A stretch of DNA of 41,157 nucleotides, from contig JAFYUJ010000052.1 of NCBI GenBank assembly GCA_017558555.1, positions 1-41,157 of the forward strand, written 5' to 3'. The notes under the pieces are model-generated. The model was not told where the DNA came from and did no database searches. It worked only from the letters and a program-made list of their open reading frames with translations. Within the stretch, counting starts at the first letter, position 1. Each line of letters starts with the position of its first letter. Positions 17,847 through 24,924 of the stretch are shown here, piece by piece. The DNA comes from Akkermansia sp. Its GTDB lineage: Bacteria > Verrucomicrobiota > Verrucomicrobiia > Verrucomicrobiales > Akkermansiaceae. The translations under genes were made by a program, and so were the position numbers.

Positions 17847-17880
17847 AAGAGATAGCAATGTCTAAGCCACGAGCTGGTTC

Positions 17881-18642
17881 TTACTTTATCCCTGTTGGGT
17901 TGATGAGCTTTGCGCACTCGTCGTTGCTGCGCTCTTCGGCTATTTGGGCAGGCGTACGCCCTTGACTGTCTCGCTTGTGGGTGCCGGCACCTGCCGCGAG
18001 AAGAAGTTGGACACACTTTGCATGCCCGAAAAAGGCGGCCTTGTGCAGGGGCGTGGCAATTCTCTTATCGAGCGCGTTGGCATTGGCACCGGCCTTGAGC
18101 AAGAGCTGCATGCACTCATCGTAACCTTCCTGCGCGGCGATGTGCAGGGGCGTTGACCCATAGTTGTCAGCTGCTTTTGTCTGGGCCTTTGCTTGCAAGA
18201 GAATGCGGGTGCTTTCCGGGCAATTGCGGCACACCGCCCAGTGAAGCGGACTCCAGTCATCCTTGTCCGGCTTGTTCAGATGCACCTCGTGGGCCTGTAC
18301 CAGCAGCGCCAGGGCATCGGGGCTGCTGCCGGCAGCGTAGTGCAGAGGGGTGCAGCCATTTTTATCCTGCTTGTTGGCGCTTGCCCCGGCTTTCAGCAAT
18401 ATCTTGACACATTGGGGAGACTGCGATGCCGCCCAATGCAAGAGGGTATAGCCCTGCGCATCCGGCTTGTCCACCTTTATTCCGTTTGCGAGATGCTTCT
18501 TCAATTCGGCCACATTGTCTTGCACAATGGCCTCATGTATATTCAGGGATTCGCAGCCTTTCTGTTGGTCTGGCGCTGTAGATTCTGCCACCCCCTGTAT
18601 GGATGATAGTATAAACAGGACTGCAAGGAGGTGATTCCGCAT
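17881..18642 (-). CDS. Secreted ankyrin-repeat protein
   Basis: A 253-aa protein with an N-terminal signal peptide (MRNHLLAVLFILSSIQGVAES) followed by about six ankyrin repeats of about 33 residues. Recognisable units include GYTLLHWAASQSPQCVKILL, GCTPLHYAAGSSPDALALL, WSPLHWAVCRNCPESTRILL, GSTPLHIAAQEGYDECMQLL and ATPLHKAAFFGHAKCVQLL. Ankyrin stacks bind partner proteins; an exported one probably acts in the periplasm. No transmembrane segment follows the signal. It precedes the transglutaminase-like gene, which might be its partner, but that is inference from position only. Confidence 0.88.
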   Translation of the reverse strand: MRNHLLAVLFILSSIQGVAESTAPDQQKGCESLNIHEAIVQDNVAELKKHLANGIKVDKPDAQGYTLLHWAASQSPQCVKILLKAGASANKQDKNGCTPLHYAAGSSPDALALLVQAHEVHLNKPDKDDWSPLHWAVCRNCPESTRILLQAKAQTKAADNYGSTPLHIAAQEGYDECMQLLLKAGANANALDKRIATPLHKAAFFGHAKCVQLLLAAGAGTHKRDSQGRTPAQIAEERSNDECAKLINPTGIK

Positions 18643-18678
18643 GGTATGTGTGGTGGGTTGCCGGTTGTGAAATAATCA

Positions 18679-18696
18679 CATAAGCATGGGCTTATG
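18679..18696. promoter_or_regulatory. Inverted repeat at the predicted start of the ankyrin transcript
   Basis: CATAAGC and GCTTATG flank ATGG. The predicted transcription start (about 18697) is next to it, so it could be a 5'-end RNA hairpin or an operator that blocks initiation. Confidence 0.45.
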
Positions 18697-18703
18697 CACA
18701 TGT

Positions 18704-18732
18704 TCTATATCATACAGGTGCTGAATAGTCAA
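18704..18732 (-). promoter_or_regulatory. Promoter of the ankyrin-transglutaminase unit
   Basis: On the minus strand TTGACT (18732-18727), a 17-nt spacer and TATAGA (18709-18704) predict a start near 18697 and a leader of about 55 nt. Confidence 0.7.
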
Positions 18733-18777
18733 TGTCATTTGCACCTCTCTCCGGCAGGGGGGGGAGATTGCCACAGC

Positions 18778-19470
18778 TCACGCTTGCTCGCTTTTTGACT
18801 CAAAGTAATAGCCCACGCCGCGCTCGGTGCAGATGCAGGCGGCGTAGTTGCCCAGCTTTTGGCGCAGACGCTTGATGTGGGTGTCCAACGCGCGGGATTG
18901 GGTGGTATCTGCATAGCCGAAGAGTTCCTTTTGCAGCTCGTAGCGGTCTTGCAGCTTGCCCTCGCGCTCCATGAGGTAGGCCAGGAGCTTGAATTCCGTG
19001 GTGGTGAGGTCCAGTATTTCGCCTTTGAGCGAGGCACGGAGGGAGTTTTTGTCCAGGAGGATATTCCCCCTGCGTACCATGAGCTGGGCTGCTGCGTTTT
19101 GCGTACGGTTCAGGATATTGCGCACGCGCAGCACCAGCTCCTTGGGACTGAATGGCTTGGTCATGTAGTCATCTGCCCCCAGTTGCAGACCGGCCAGCCT
19201 GTCTTCCAGCTGCGCCTTGGCTGTCAGGAACAGCACAGGTGTCTTGGCGGCCATGTCATTCTCCTTCATCGCGGCATAGACCTGCAAGCCTGTCATCCCC
19301 GGCAGCATGATGTCCATAACAACTAAATCCGGGCACAATTCGCAGATGCGGGGCAGGGCCTCCGCCCCATTGTAGCATTGAGTTGTCTTCCAGCCCTGGC
19401 GCTCCAGGTTGAACGCCACCAGGTCGGAGATATCCTCGTCATCTTCAACTATCACGATGTGCACAGGCAT
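18778..19470 (-). CDS. OmpR/PhoB-family response regulator
   Basis: A 230-aa two-component regulator. The receiver domain (residues 1-120) has the acidic pair DDED, the phosphorylatable D53 in VVMDIMLPGMTG, T83 and K105 in the MTKPFSP segment. The winged-helix DNA-binding domain (about 130-225) shows LTTTEFKLLAYLMER, SRALDTHIKRLRQKLG and the closing RGVGYYFE. No histidine kinase gene lies next to it, so it is an orphan in this window. It is divergent from parB across 239 bases. I found no convincing promoter for it. PhoB-like control of phosphate genes cannot be concluded from family membership alone. Confidence 0.93.
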   Translation of the reverse strand: MPVHIVIVEDDEDISDLVAFNLERQGWKTTQCYNGAEALPRICELCPDLVVMDIMLPGMTGLQVYAAMKENDMAAKTPVLFLTAKAQLEDRLAGLQLGADDYMTKPFSPKELVLRVRNILNRTQNAAAQLMVRRGNILLDKNSLRASLKGEILDLTTTEFKLLAYLMEREGKLQDRYELQKELFGYADTTQSRALDTHIKRLRQKLGNYAACICTERGVGYYFESKSEQA

Positions 19471-19665
19471 AGTGTATCAGGAAAATGGTATTTTGCACTC
19501 TTTTTGTTGCGTTTCAGCAGGGGAGAATGTGTATCTGCCCCCAGTATACCCACAGATTTCCGTTTTTGGCAAGGCTGACTCTGTTACAATTTCGTCACAC
19601 AAAATGCTCGCAAGTCCCGCCCGGCAAGGCTTTGCGGCGAAGTTGCACTTCATCACAAAAAATAG

Positions 19666-19694
19666 TTGCTTTTCCGCCCGGGTTGGAGTACAAT
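19666..19694 (+). promoter_or_regulatory. parB promoter
   Basis: TTGCTT (19666-19671), a 17-nt spacer and TACAAT (19689-19694) predict a start near 19701, leaving a leader of about nine bases with no Shine-Dalgarno sequence before the ATG at 19710. Confidence 0.7.
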
Positions 19695-19709
19695 CCCGCG
19701 CACACATAT

Positions 19710-20594
19710 ATGGCACGGCAAGCATTAGGTAAAGGACTCGGCGCTCTCATCAAACGCAACGACAATCAAAAGAACGCACCCGACACAACGGAGGTGGAGG
19801 CTGATCGAGTGATTTTGGCCAAGGCAGAGGAGATTATGCCCTCTCCATTCCAGCCACGCCGCCACTTCAACGAGGAACAGATTGCAGAATTGGCGGATTC
19901 TATCCGCGAGCGCGGTCTGGTGCAGCCGCTGGTGGTGCGCCGTGTGGACGGCAAGTACGAGCTCATTGCCGGTGAGCGCCGTCTGCGTGCTGTGCGTTCC
20001 CTGGGCCACAAGGAAGTGAAGGTTGTGGTCATGGAAGCCACCGATCAGGAAGTGGCCGAACTCGCCCTGATTGAAAACCTCCAGCGCGAGGATCTCACCC
20101 CGTTGGAAGAAGCCGAGCAGTATCGCCTGTTGCAGACACGCTTCGGCATGAAGCAGGAGGTCATCGCCCGCCATGTGGGCAAATCCCGTGCCGTGGTGGC
20201 TAATATGGTGCGTTTGCTGGATTTGGCCGAGCCCGTGCGCGAGATGCTGGACAAAGCTGCCATCTCAGTGGGCCATGCCAAGGTGTTGCTTCAGCTCAAG
20301 GATGATGCCCAGCAGGAGCATGCCGCTACTCGTGTGGCTCGCCAGGGCCTCACCGTGCGCCAGACCGAACAGCTTGTGCGCACCCTCCTCAACCCCGAGC
20401 CCAAGCCCCAGCCCGCCGAACCCGTGCTGCCCGAGCCCTACGCCCAGGTGTGCCGCAAGCTTTCAGATGATTTTGGCACCCGTGTGAACATTGCCCTCAA
20501 GGGCAAGAGCAATGGCGTGATTGAGATTCCCTACGCCGGGCGCGATGAACTCGTGCGCATTCTCCAGATGTTCGGGGTTGATGCCCAGCTCTGA
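19710..20594 (+). CDS. parB: Chromosome partitioning protein ParB
   Basis: CTP-dependent DNA clamp that loads at parS sites and works with the ParA ATPase in chromosome segregation. The 294-aa protein has the usual N-terminus MARQALGKGLGALI. The ParB/Sulfiredoxin-fold CTPase domain includes PSPFQPRRHF, the CTP-binding GERRLRA and ENLQREDLTPLEEA. The helix-turn-helix region is IARHVGKSRAVVANMVRLL, and a C-terminal dimerisation segment completes it. The frame is open to 19485, but the added residues are unlike ParB and cover the promoter. parA is not adjacent, which is unusual because parAB are normally paired. I saw no parS palindrome in the window. The M28 peptidase gene follows with overlap. 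Confidence 0.95.
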   Translation: MARQALGKGLGALIKRNDNQKNAPDTTEVEADRVILAKAEEIMPSPFQPRRHFNEEQIAELADSIRERGLVQPLVVRRVDGKYELIAGERRLRAVRSLGHKEVKVVVMEATDQEVAELALIENLQREDLTPLEEAEQYRLLQTRFGMKQEVIARHVGKSRAVVANMVRLLDLAEPVREMLDKAAISVGHAKVLLQLKDDAQQEHAATRVARQGLTVRQTEQLVRTLLNPEPKPQPAEPVLPEPYAQVCRKLSDDFGTRVNIALKGKSNGVIEIPYAGRDELVRILQMFGVDAQL

Positions 20595-21531
20595 TGCGGT
20601 GAAAAAACTCATTGCCACGCTGTGCTGCAGCCTCTTGTTCCTGGCGGCCTGCAAGGATGAAAAAACGGCAGCTCCGGCCGCGGTGCAACCAGCCTTGCCG
20701 ACGGAACTGCAAGCCACCCCCGACCTCTCCGGCGACAACGCCTACGTGCATTGTGCCGCCCTCTGTGCCCTGGGCCCGCGCCCCAGCAATTCTGTGGCTT
20801 ATGAAAAGCAACTTGCCTACCTGAGCGAGCATTTGCAGAAAGCCGGATGGCGCATTCGCCGCGAGTCGTTCACCCTTTCCAACGGCATGCTGATGACCAA
20901 CCTTCATGCCGAGTTTGGAGCCGATGCGGAGATAACCCGCCCCATCCTCATCAGCTGCCATATCGATACCAAGCGCGGCATTCGCAACTTTGTGGGGGCG
21001 GATGACGGAGCCAGCGCCGCCGCGCTCATGCTGGAGCTGGCGCGCATCCTGTCCGCCAGGCCGGAGCAGGCAGCCAAGGTGGAGCTGGTGTTTTTTGATG
21101 GAGAGGAAGCGTTTTCCCCCCGCATGAGCGAGACGGACGGCATGTACGGCTCCCGCTACGATATCATGCGCCGCAAGGGCAATCTGCCCACCTGGCAAAT
21201 CAACCTGGATATGGTGGGGGGCCGCAACAAAACCATCGGTGTCCCTATCCTGGATACGGATAATCACCTGCTGCAGCTCTATACAGAAGCCATCGATGCC
21301 CTCGGCTTCTCTCACGAGCGCTGGACTCTCTACCCCGGCTCCTATCTGGATGACCACCAGCCTTTTGTGCAGGCCGGGGTGGCTTCCATCAATCTGATTG
21401 CTTATTTTACCGAGGGCAACTGGTGGCATACCTCACGCGATGACATGAGCCGCATTTGTCCCCGCTCCCTCTCGGATTCCGGCCGCATGGTTCTCTACCT
21501 GCTGGAGCGTCTTCACGCGTTGAAGCCATAA
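20581..21531 (+). CDS. M28-family zinc peptidase or glutaminyl cyclase-like lipoprotein
   Basis: A 316-aa product with a lipoprotein signal (KKLIATLCCSLLFLAAC). The M28 aminopeptidase / glutaminyl-peptide cyclotransferase-like fold is seen in PILISCHIDTKRG (first metal His and Asp equivalent), VGADDGASAAALMLELARIL, LVFFDGEEAF and the late WWHTSRDD. The short length and the GEEAF/HTSRDD motifs fit glutaminyl cyclase-like as well as aminopeptidase members. The ATG at 20581 overlaps the parB stop by 14 bases; an in-frame GTG at 20599 would give a tighter signal peptide starting MKKL and is an alternative. It is co-transcribed with parB and converges on the PDZ gene with a 6-base gap. A link to segregation is not implied. 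Confidence 0.87.
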   Translation: MPSSDAVKKLIATLCCSLLFLAACKDEKTAAPAAVQPALPTELQATPDLSGDNAYVHCAALCALGPRPSNSVAYEKQLAYLSEHLQKAGWRIRRESFTLSNGMLMTNLHAEFGADAEITRPILISCHIDTKRGIRNFVGADDGASAAALMLELARILSARPEQAAKVELVFFDGEEAFSPRMSETDGMYGSRYDIMRRKGNLPTWQINLDMVGGRNKTIGVPILDTDNHLLQLYTEAIDALGFSHERWTLYPGSYLDDHQPFVQAGVASINLIAYFTEGNWWHTSRDDMSRICPRSLSDSGRMVLYLLERLHALKP

Positions 21532-21537
21532 GGAGGC

Positions 21538-22305
21538 TTATTGCAAAGCGTGCAGGCGTTGAATCAGGGCTTCCGGGAGAGCCCGGCGCTCCTCAGCTGT
21601 GTTGAGCGGAGCTGTCTGAAGAAGCTGCCCGGCAGCGTCGTACACCTCCAGTGTGAGCCGGTTGTTGGCACCGTGCAGCACCAGGGTGCCTTCATCATCG
21701 TGAAATTGCAGATAGGCTTCGCAGGCGCGGCCCACCATCCAGCCGTGGCGCTGGGCTTGGGCATCGCGTGCCAAATCTCGCAGCTGTTGCAGCTTGTCGC
21801 TCACCTCGGCTGGGTCAAAGTCCTCATCCACCTGAGCCAGACTGTGGCGAATCTCGCGCTTGAGCTCGCGCATGCGGTTCAGCAGAGCCGGGGGGATGTT
21901 GAGGCGCTTGGCCATGCGGTCGCCGTGTTCTTTGTAGCCGGCATCAGTGGTATCTTTCGGGCTTGCCTTGCGCGTTTTGCGGGCGGCCAGGGTCACTTCC
22001 ACCGCAGCGGGGGCGCTCCCGCGCAGGTATTGTACTGTGATGCAATCCCCCGGTTTCTGCGCCAGTATGGCAGCCAGCAAATCGCTGCGGTTGCGGGTGG
22101 CTTTGCCCTCCACGCTCAGCAGGACATCACCCGCGCGCAACCCCGCGCGCTCGGCCGGACTGCCCGGGGCCACGGCGGCCACTTCCAGCCCACGGGCTGC
22201 TGCGCTATCTGCCGGCACCACGCCAAACACCGCTCCACCTGCAGCCATGGCCACCGGGGCACAGGTGGCCAGGCATATCATTAACGTCTGAAAGAGTCCC
22301 GGCAT
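21538..22305 (-). CDS. Secreted PDZ-domain protein
   Basis: A 255-aa protein with a signal peptide (hydrophobic LMICLATCAPVAMAA). One PDZ domain (about residues 25-110) carries the ligand-loop pattern AVFGVVP and PGSPAERAGLRAGDVLLSVEG, then YLRGSAPAAVEVTLA. The C-terminal half is charged and helical, with no protease triad, so this is a binding protein rather than a HtrA or CtpA enzyme. Its start codon overlaps the stop of the upstream putative anti-sigma gene by one base (TGATG), indicating translational coupling. A role in sensing misfolded envelope proteins for the sigma/anti-sigma pair, as PDZ proteins do in the RseP/DegS system, is possible but inferred from position. Confidence 0.85.
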   Translation of the reverse strand: MPGLFQTLMICLATCAPVAMAAGGAVFGVVPADSAAARGLEVAAVAPGSPAERAGLRAGDVLLSVEGKATRNRSDLLAAILAQKPGDCITVQYLRGSAPAAVEVTLAARKTRKASPKDTTDAGYKEHGDRMAKRLNIPPALLNRMRELKREIRHSLAQVDEDFDPAEVSDKLQQLRDLARDAQAQRHGWMVGRACEAYLQFHDDEGTLVLHGANNRLTLEVYDAAGQLLQTAPLNTAEERRALPEALIQRLHALQ

Positions 22306-22838
22306 CAGATGACCTCTCCTTTCACGCTCACAATTGTTCTGTTGGGCACACGGATGACCAGCGTCGTGTCGTCCTCTTCCGGCAGGACAAAAGAATCCTC
22401 ATACATCACCTCGTACTCGCGCACCGGGTCGCCGTCTTCACCCCACTGCACAGTTTCACCCCCGCTGCGTTCCAGTACGCTGCGGCGGGCAAGCCCCTGG
22501 GCATCGTCCGCGCCCAACATGCTCTGCACGGTAGCGCCCAGGCCAAACACGCCCAGCAGCGTCACACAGGCGGCGGCAGCTTTGCGCCATACAACGCGGC
22601 TGCTGTATGAGCGCAGCCCGGCGCTGTGGCGGGCTTGCTGCATCTGCCGGTGCAGGCGGTTGTGCATACCGGTGGGCAGGGGGGCTGGCTGCAAGCGAGC
22701 CAGGGTGCATTCCAAATCGTGTTCTTCACGGGCTTCATGTCCGGCTTCCTGCATGGCCCGGAGCATGCGCTCCCTCAGCGCGGCAGGCAGAGCTGCCGGC
22801 GTGCATTTGATGGAAGGGTCTGTGGTGGTATCGGTCAT
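22305..22838 (-). CDS. Putative anti-sigma factor, single-pass membrane protein
   Basis: A 177-aa protein with a long cytoplasmic-type N-terminus, one hydrophobic helix at about residues 86-106 (AAAACVTLLGVFGLGATV) and a C-terminal domain that would lie outside. The N-terminus has an internal duplication: LPAALRERMLRAMQEA and LPTGMHNRLHRQMQQA. The C-terminal part is acidic and ends IRVPNRTIVSVKGEVI. It sits five bases after the sigma gene and overlaps the PDZ gene, the usual layout of a membrane anti-sigma factor. No zinc-binding HxxxCxxC motif is present, so it does not look like the ZAS type. The anti-sigma role is inference from layout and topology. Confidence 0.72.
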   Translation of the reverse strand: MTDTTTDPSIKCTPAALPAALRERMLRAMQEAGHEAREEHDLECTLARLQPAPLPTGMHNRLHRQMQQARHSAGLRSYSSRVVWRKAAAACVTLLGVFGLGATVQSMLGADDAQGLARRSVLERSGGETVQWGEDGDPVREYEVMYEDSFVLPEEDDTTLVIRVPNRTIVSVKGEVI

Positions 22839-22843
22839 GGTTC

Positions 22844-23440
22844 TTATTCAGCTATGGGGTTCATGTCCAATTCCTCGCGCATCTTCTTGAGTGCATAGCG
22901 GTAGCGCGAGCATACCGTCGGCAGGGGCACTCTCGTGTTGTCGGCAATCTGCTGGAAGGTCAGACCGTCCCATATCTTCAGGACAACCACCTCCGCAAAC
23001 TCCGGTGAAAGCGTGCGCAACAGTTTCTCTACCTGCCGTCGCAGGTATTCATCATCCGCGCCACAGCTCAGCCAGGGTGTCTCCTCGCAGATGCCCTCGC
23101 CGCTGTCCTTCTGTGCTTCCGCGTAGTTGCGGCGCACCTGGGCGCGGCGCCCGGCATCCATCGCTCGGTGGCGTATCGCCGTCAGCGCATACGTGTACCA
23201 CTGCGCTTCGCTGCCGCGGAAATCTCCGCCCTCGACCGCGCGCACCAGTTGCACCAGCGCTTCCTGCATCACATCCTCGGCATCTGCCTCGGAGCGCGCC
23301 TGTTGCCTTGCATAGAGCAGCAGGCGCGCGCCATAATCATCCAGCCACGCCGCCCAATCTATCCGGGCGCTCGCGGCATCGATATAGCTCTTTTGTTCCT
23401 GCGTTTCCATGCTTTCTGTATATTCAGGCGTTTCTCCCAT
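22844..23440 (-). CDS. ECF-type RNA polymerase sigma factor
   Basis: A 198-aa sigma70-family factor of the extracytoplasmic-function class. Region 2 shows YARQQARSEADAEDVMQEAL and WYTYALTAIRHRAMD; region 4 shows LSPEFAEVVVLKIWDGLTF followed by QQIADNTRVPLPTVCSRY, the helix-turn-helix. The start used is the ATG at 23440; an internal ATG at 23410 is the alternative. A TTGAGA/GATAAT pair upstream (23454-23481) would start the mRNA about six bases before 23440. It is the first gene of a three-gene operon with a membrane anti-sigma candidate and a PDZ protein. The regulon cannot be read from this window. Confidence 0.93.
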   Translation of the reverse strand: MGETPEYTESMETQEQKSYIDAASARIDWAAWLDDYGARLLLYARQQARSEADAEDVMQEALVQLVRAVEGGDFRGSEAQWYTYALTAIRHRAMDAGRRAQVRRNYAEAQKDSGEGICEETPWLSCGADDEYLRRQVEKLLRTLSPEFAEVVVLKIWDGLTFQQIADNTRVPLPTVCSRYRYALKKMREELDMNPIAE

Positions 23441-23453
23441 ACGAATTTATCTG

Positions 23454-23481
23454 ATTATCCCGCTTTTTTCGTTTATCTCAA
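23454..23481 (-). promoter_or_regulatory. Candidate promoter of the ECF sigma operon
   Basis: On the minus strand TTGAGA (23481-23476), a 16-nt spacer and GATAAT (23459-23454). Weaker than the other promoters, and an ECF-type autoregulatory site could also be present. Confidence 0.45.
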
Positions 23482-23762
23482 GCCAAAATGCTCATATCCC
23501 CTGCAATGCTCAACAAAAATGTCATTTCATGCCGATGCTTTTCTCAACGGTTCGCATCAGTATGATAAAAAAGATTGCGAAAAAACATCATAAATGATTG
23601 GTATGCAAAAGGATGCCCGGGTTTCCCCGGGCATCCCTCAACTTACTACCTTATGAAACATCAGTCTTTCCCTTGTGTGGGGAGGAATGCTCTCTCCTTC
23701 ATTCCTGCTCCGCAGAATCGACTGATAAGGGTAGTACACCGCAGGGGAGAGGAGCGTTGAAA
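23482..23762. other. Intergenic region between the ECF sigma and TRIC genes
   Basis: No gene is supported. It holds the terminator at 23607-23636. Between that and the TRIC stop are 126 bases of 3' region with only a 13-codon minus-strand frame, not enough to call. The 5' part contains an isolated TATGAT (23561-23566) without a good -35 box. Confidence 0.5.
23607..23636 (-). terminator. Terminator of the lpdA-TRIC operon
   Basis: A perfect 11-bp stem, GGATGCCCGGG (23611-23621) with CCCGGGCATCC (23626-23636), is followed on the minus strand by four T (23610-23607). It lies 126 bases beyond the TRIC stop codon, leaving an unusually long 3' UTR. Confidence 0.72.
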
Positions 23763-24527
23763 TTATTTTTCAGAATGCGCGGATTTTTTTTCGATGGGGT
23801 CATCGGAGGGGTGGATGGTATCGAAAAGGGGGCGGTAGGAGGGGAGCTTCCAGTTGAGGTAAACGGCAATCATGCGGATGATGAACACGGCCGCCACGCC
23901 GATGATGTAGGCGTATTCGTAGGGGGTATTGAGGAGCTCTTGCAGGATGATGAATGTTGTGCAGCCCACAAAGGAGGCGGTGGCGTAGATTTCGCCGGGG
24001 CGGAAGACGTAGGGCACGTTGCCGGTGAGCACATCTCGCAGTACACCACCGGCTACACCAGTGCACACACCCATGCAGATGGAGACCAGATACGGGCAGC
24101 CCAGATAGTGGGCTTTGGCGGTGCCCAGCAGGCTGAAGAAAGCCATGGAGAAGGCATCTGCCACGCGGATGGTACCCACCGGGAGGCGGTGGAAGCGGGA
24201 GATGTAGAAGACGATGAGGGCGGTGATGATGGCAAAATACAGGAATTGGACATCGCCTTCACCAATCCAGTAGACCGTCATGGGCTCGCCATTGGGCTTG
24301 ATGAGGCCGTTGAGGATGATATCGCGCACGGTACCGCCGCCCAGGGAGGCGATGGTGGCACAGGTGACAATGCCGAAGATATCCATGCGCACGCGGGTGG
24401 AAGCGGTGGCACCTGCAATAGCGCCCACAACGGTGGCGAAGATGCAGCAAATGTAGAAGAGCCAGTGCTGGTCGAAGTTTTGGACGTCTTGCAGGGTGGA
24501 AGTGGCTGCAGAGGCAAGATAAAACAT
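23763..24527 (-). CDS. TRIC/UPF0126-family channel protein
   Basis: A 254-aa polytopic membrane protein with about seven helices. The two family motifs of the duplicated half, SLGGGTVRDIILNG and GVAGGVLRDVLTGNVPYV, are both present, each with the Gly-Gly-X-X-Arg-Asp core. Bacterial TRIC homologues form trimeric monovalent cation channels; what it conducts here is not known. It starts 27 bases after the GYF_2 gene stops and is the last gene of the lpdA operon, ending in a charged tail (IEKKSAHSEK). Confidence 0.93.
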   Translation of the reverse strand: MFYLASAATSTLQDVQNFDQHWLFYICCIFATVVGAIAGATASTRVRMDIFGIVTCATIASLGGGTVRDIILNGLIKPNGEPMTVYWIGEGDVQFLYFAIITALIVFYISRFHRLPVGTIRVADAFSMAFFSLLGTAKAHYLGCPYLVSICMGVCTGVAGGVLRDVLTGNVPYVFRPGEIYATASFVGCTTFIILQELLNTPYEYAYIIGVAAVFIIRMIAVYLNWKLPSYRPLFDTIHPSDDPIEKKSAHSEK

Positions 24528-24554
24528 GAGAGAGGAAAATCGGTGGCAGTTGAA

Positions 24555-24908
24555 TTACTTGAGGGCGCGGGAAAGCAGCCAAAGCACCAGCAGCACCAGC
24601 AGCACCGGCCACAGTACGCTGGCCAGCCCCACCAGCAGCATGACGAGTACAATCGCCACAGCGGCGAAGATGATGAGGGTGCTCAGCGGCACATGCCGAC
24701 GCAGTAGACGCCAGAAGCTGGGGTTGGCCTCGGCTTCTTCTTCCTCCCGCAAATCCACCTGCGCCAGGTGGCGCCAGGTGGAGGAATTGGCGCGGCGCAC
24801 CCAGGTGTCGCCGTCGATTTCGCCGGCGGCACGCAAGCGCACCAGGTCTTCCCCGGAAACGGGGCCGACCTTGCCTTGGGGTGTGTCGTAAAAGTACTTG
24901 CGTGCCAT
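24555..24908 (-). CDS. GYF_2-domain membrane protein
   Basis: A 117-aa protein with an N-terminal GYF_2 (DUF4339) domain: YFYDTPQGKVGPVSGEDL and DGDTWVRRANSSTWRHLAQV. An acidic linker and two hydrophobic helices in the C-terminal 50 residues follow. GYF_2 domains are common in planctomycete and verrucomicrobial membrane proteins and are thought to bind proline-rich peptides. The ATG at 24908 lies 16 bases after the lpdA stop; the frame is open to 24968, but that would overlap lpdA. Between lpdA and the TRIC gene, so part of that operon. Function unknown. Confidence 0.8.
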   Translation of the reverse strand: MARKYFYDTPQGKVGPVSGEDLVRLRAAGEIDGDTWVRRANSSTWRHLAQVDLREEEEAEANPSFWRLLRRHVPLSTLIIFAAVAIVLVMLLVGLASVLWPVLLVLLVLWLLSRALK

Positions 24909-24924
24909 GGGGAGAGGGTCAATA

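Noticed and set aside
23763..24707. Plus-strand 369-codon open frame rich in Gly, Asp and His opposite the TRIC gene
   Set aside because: The minus-strand protein has clear TRIC motifs; the other frame is a by-product of GC-rich codons.
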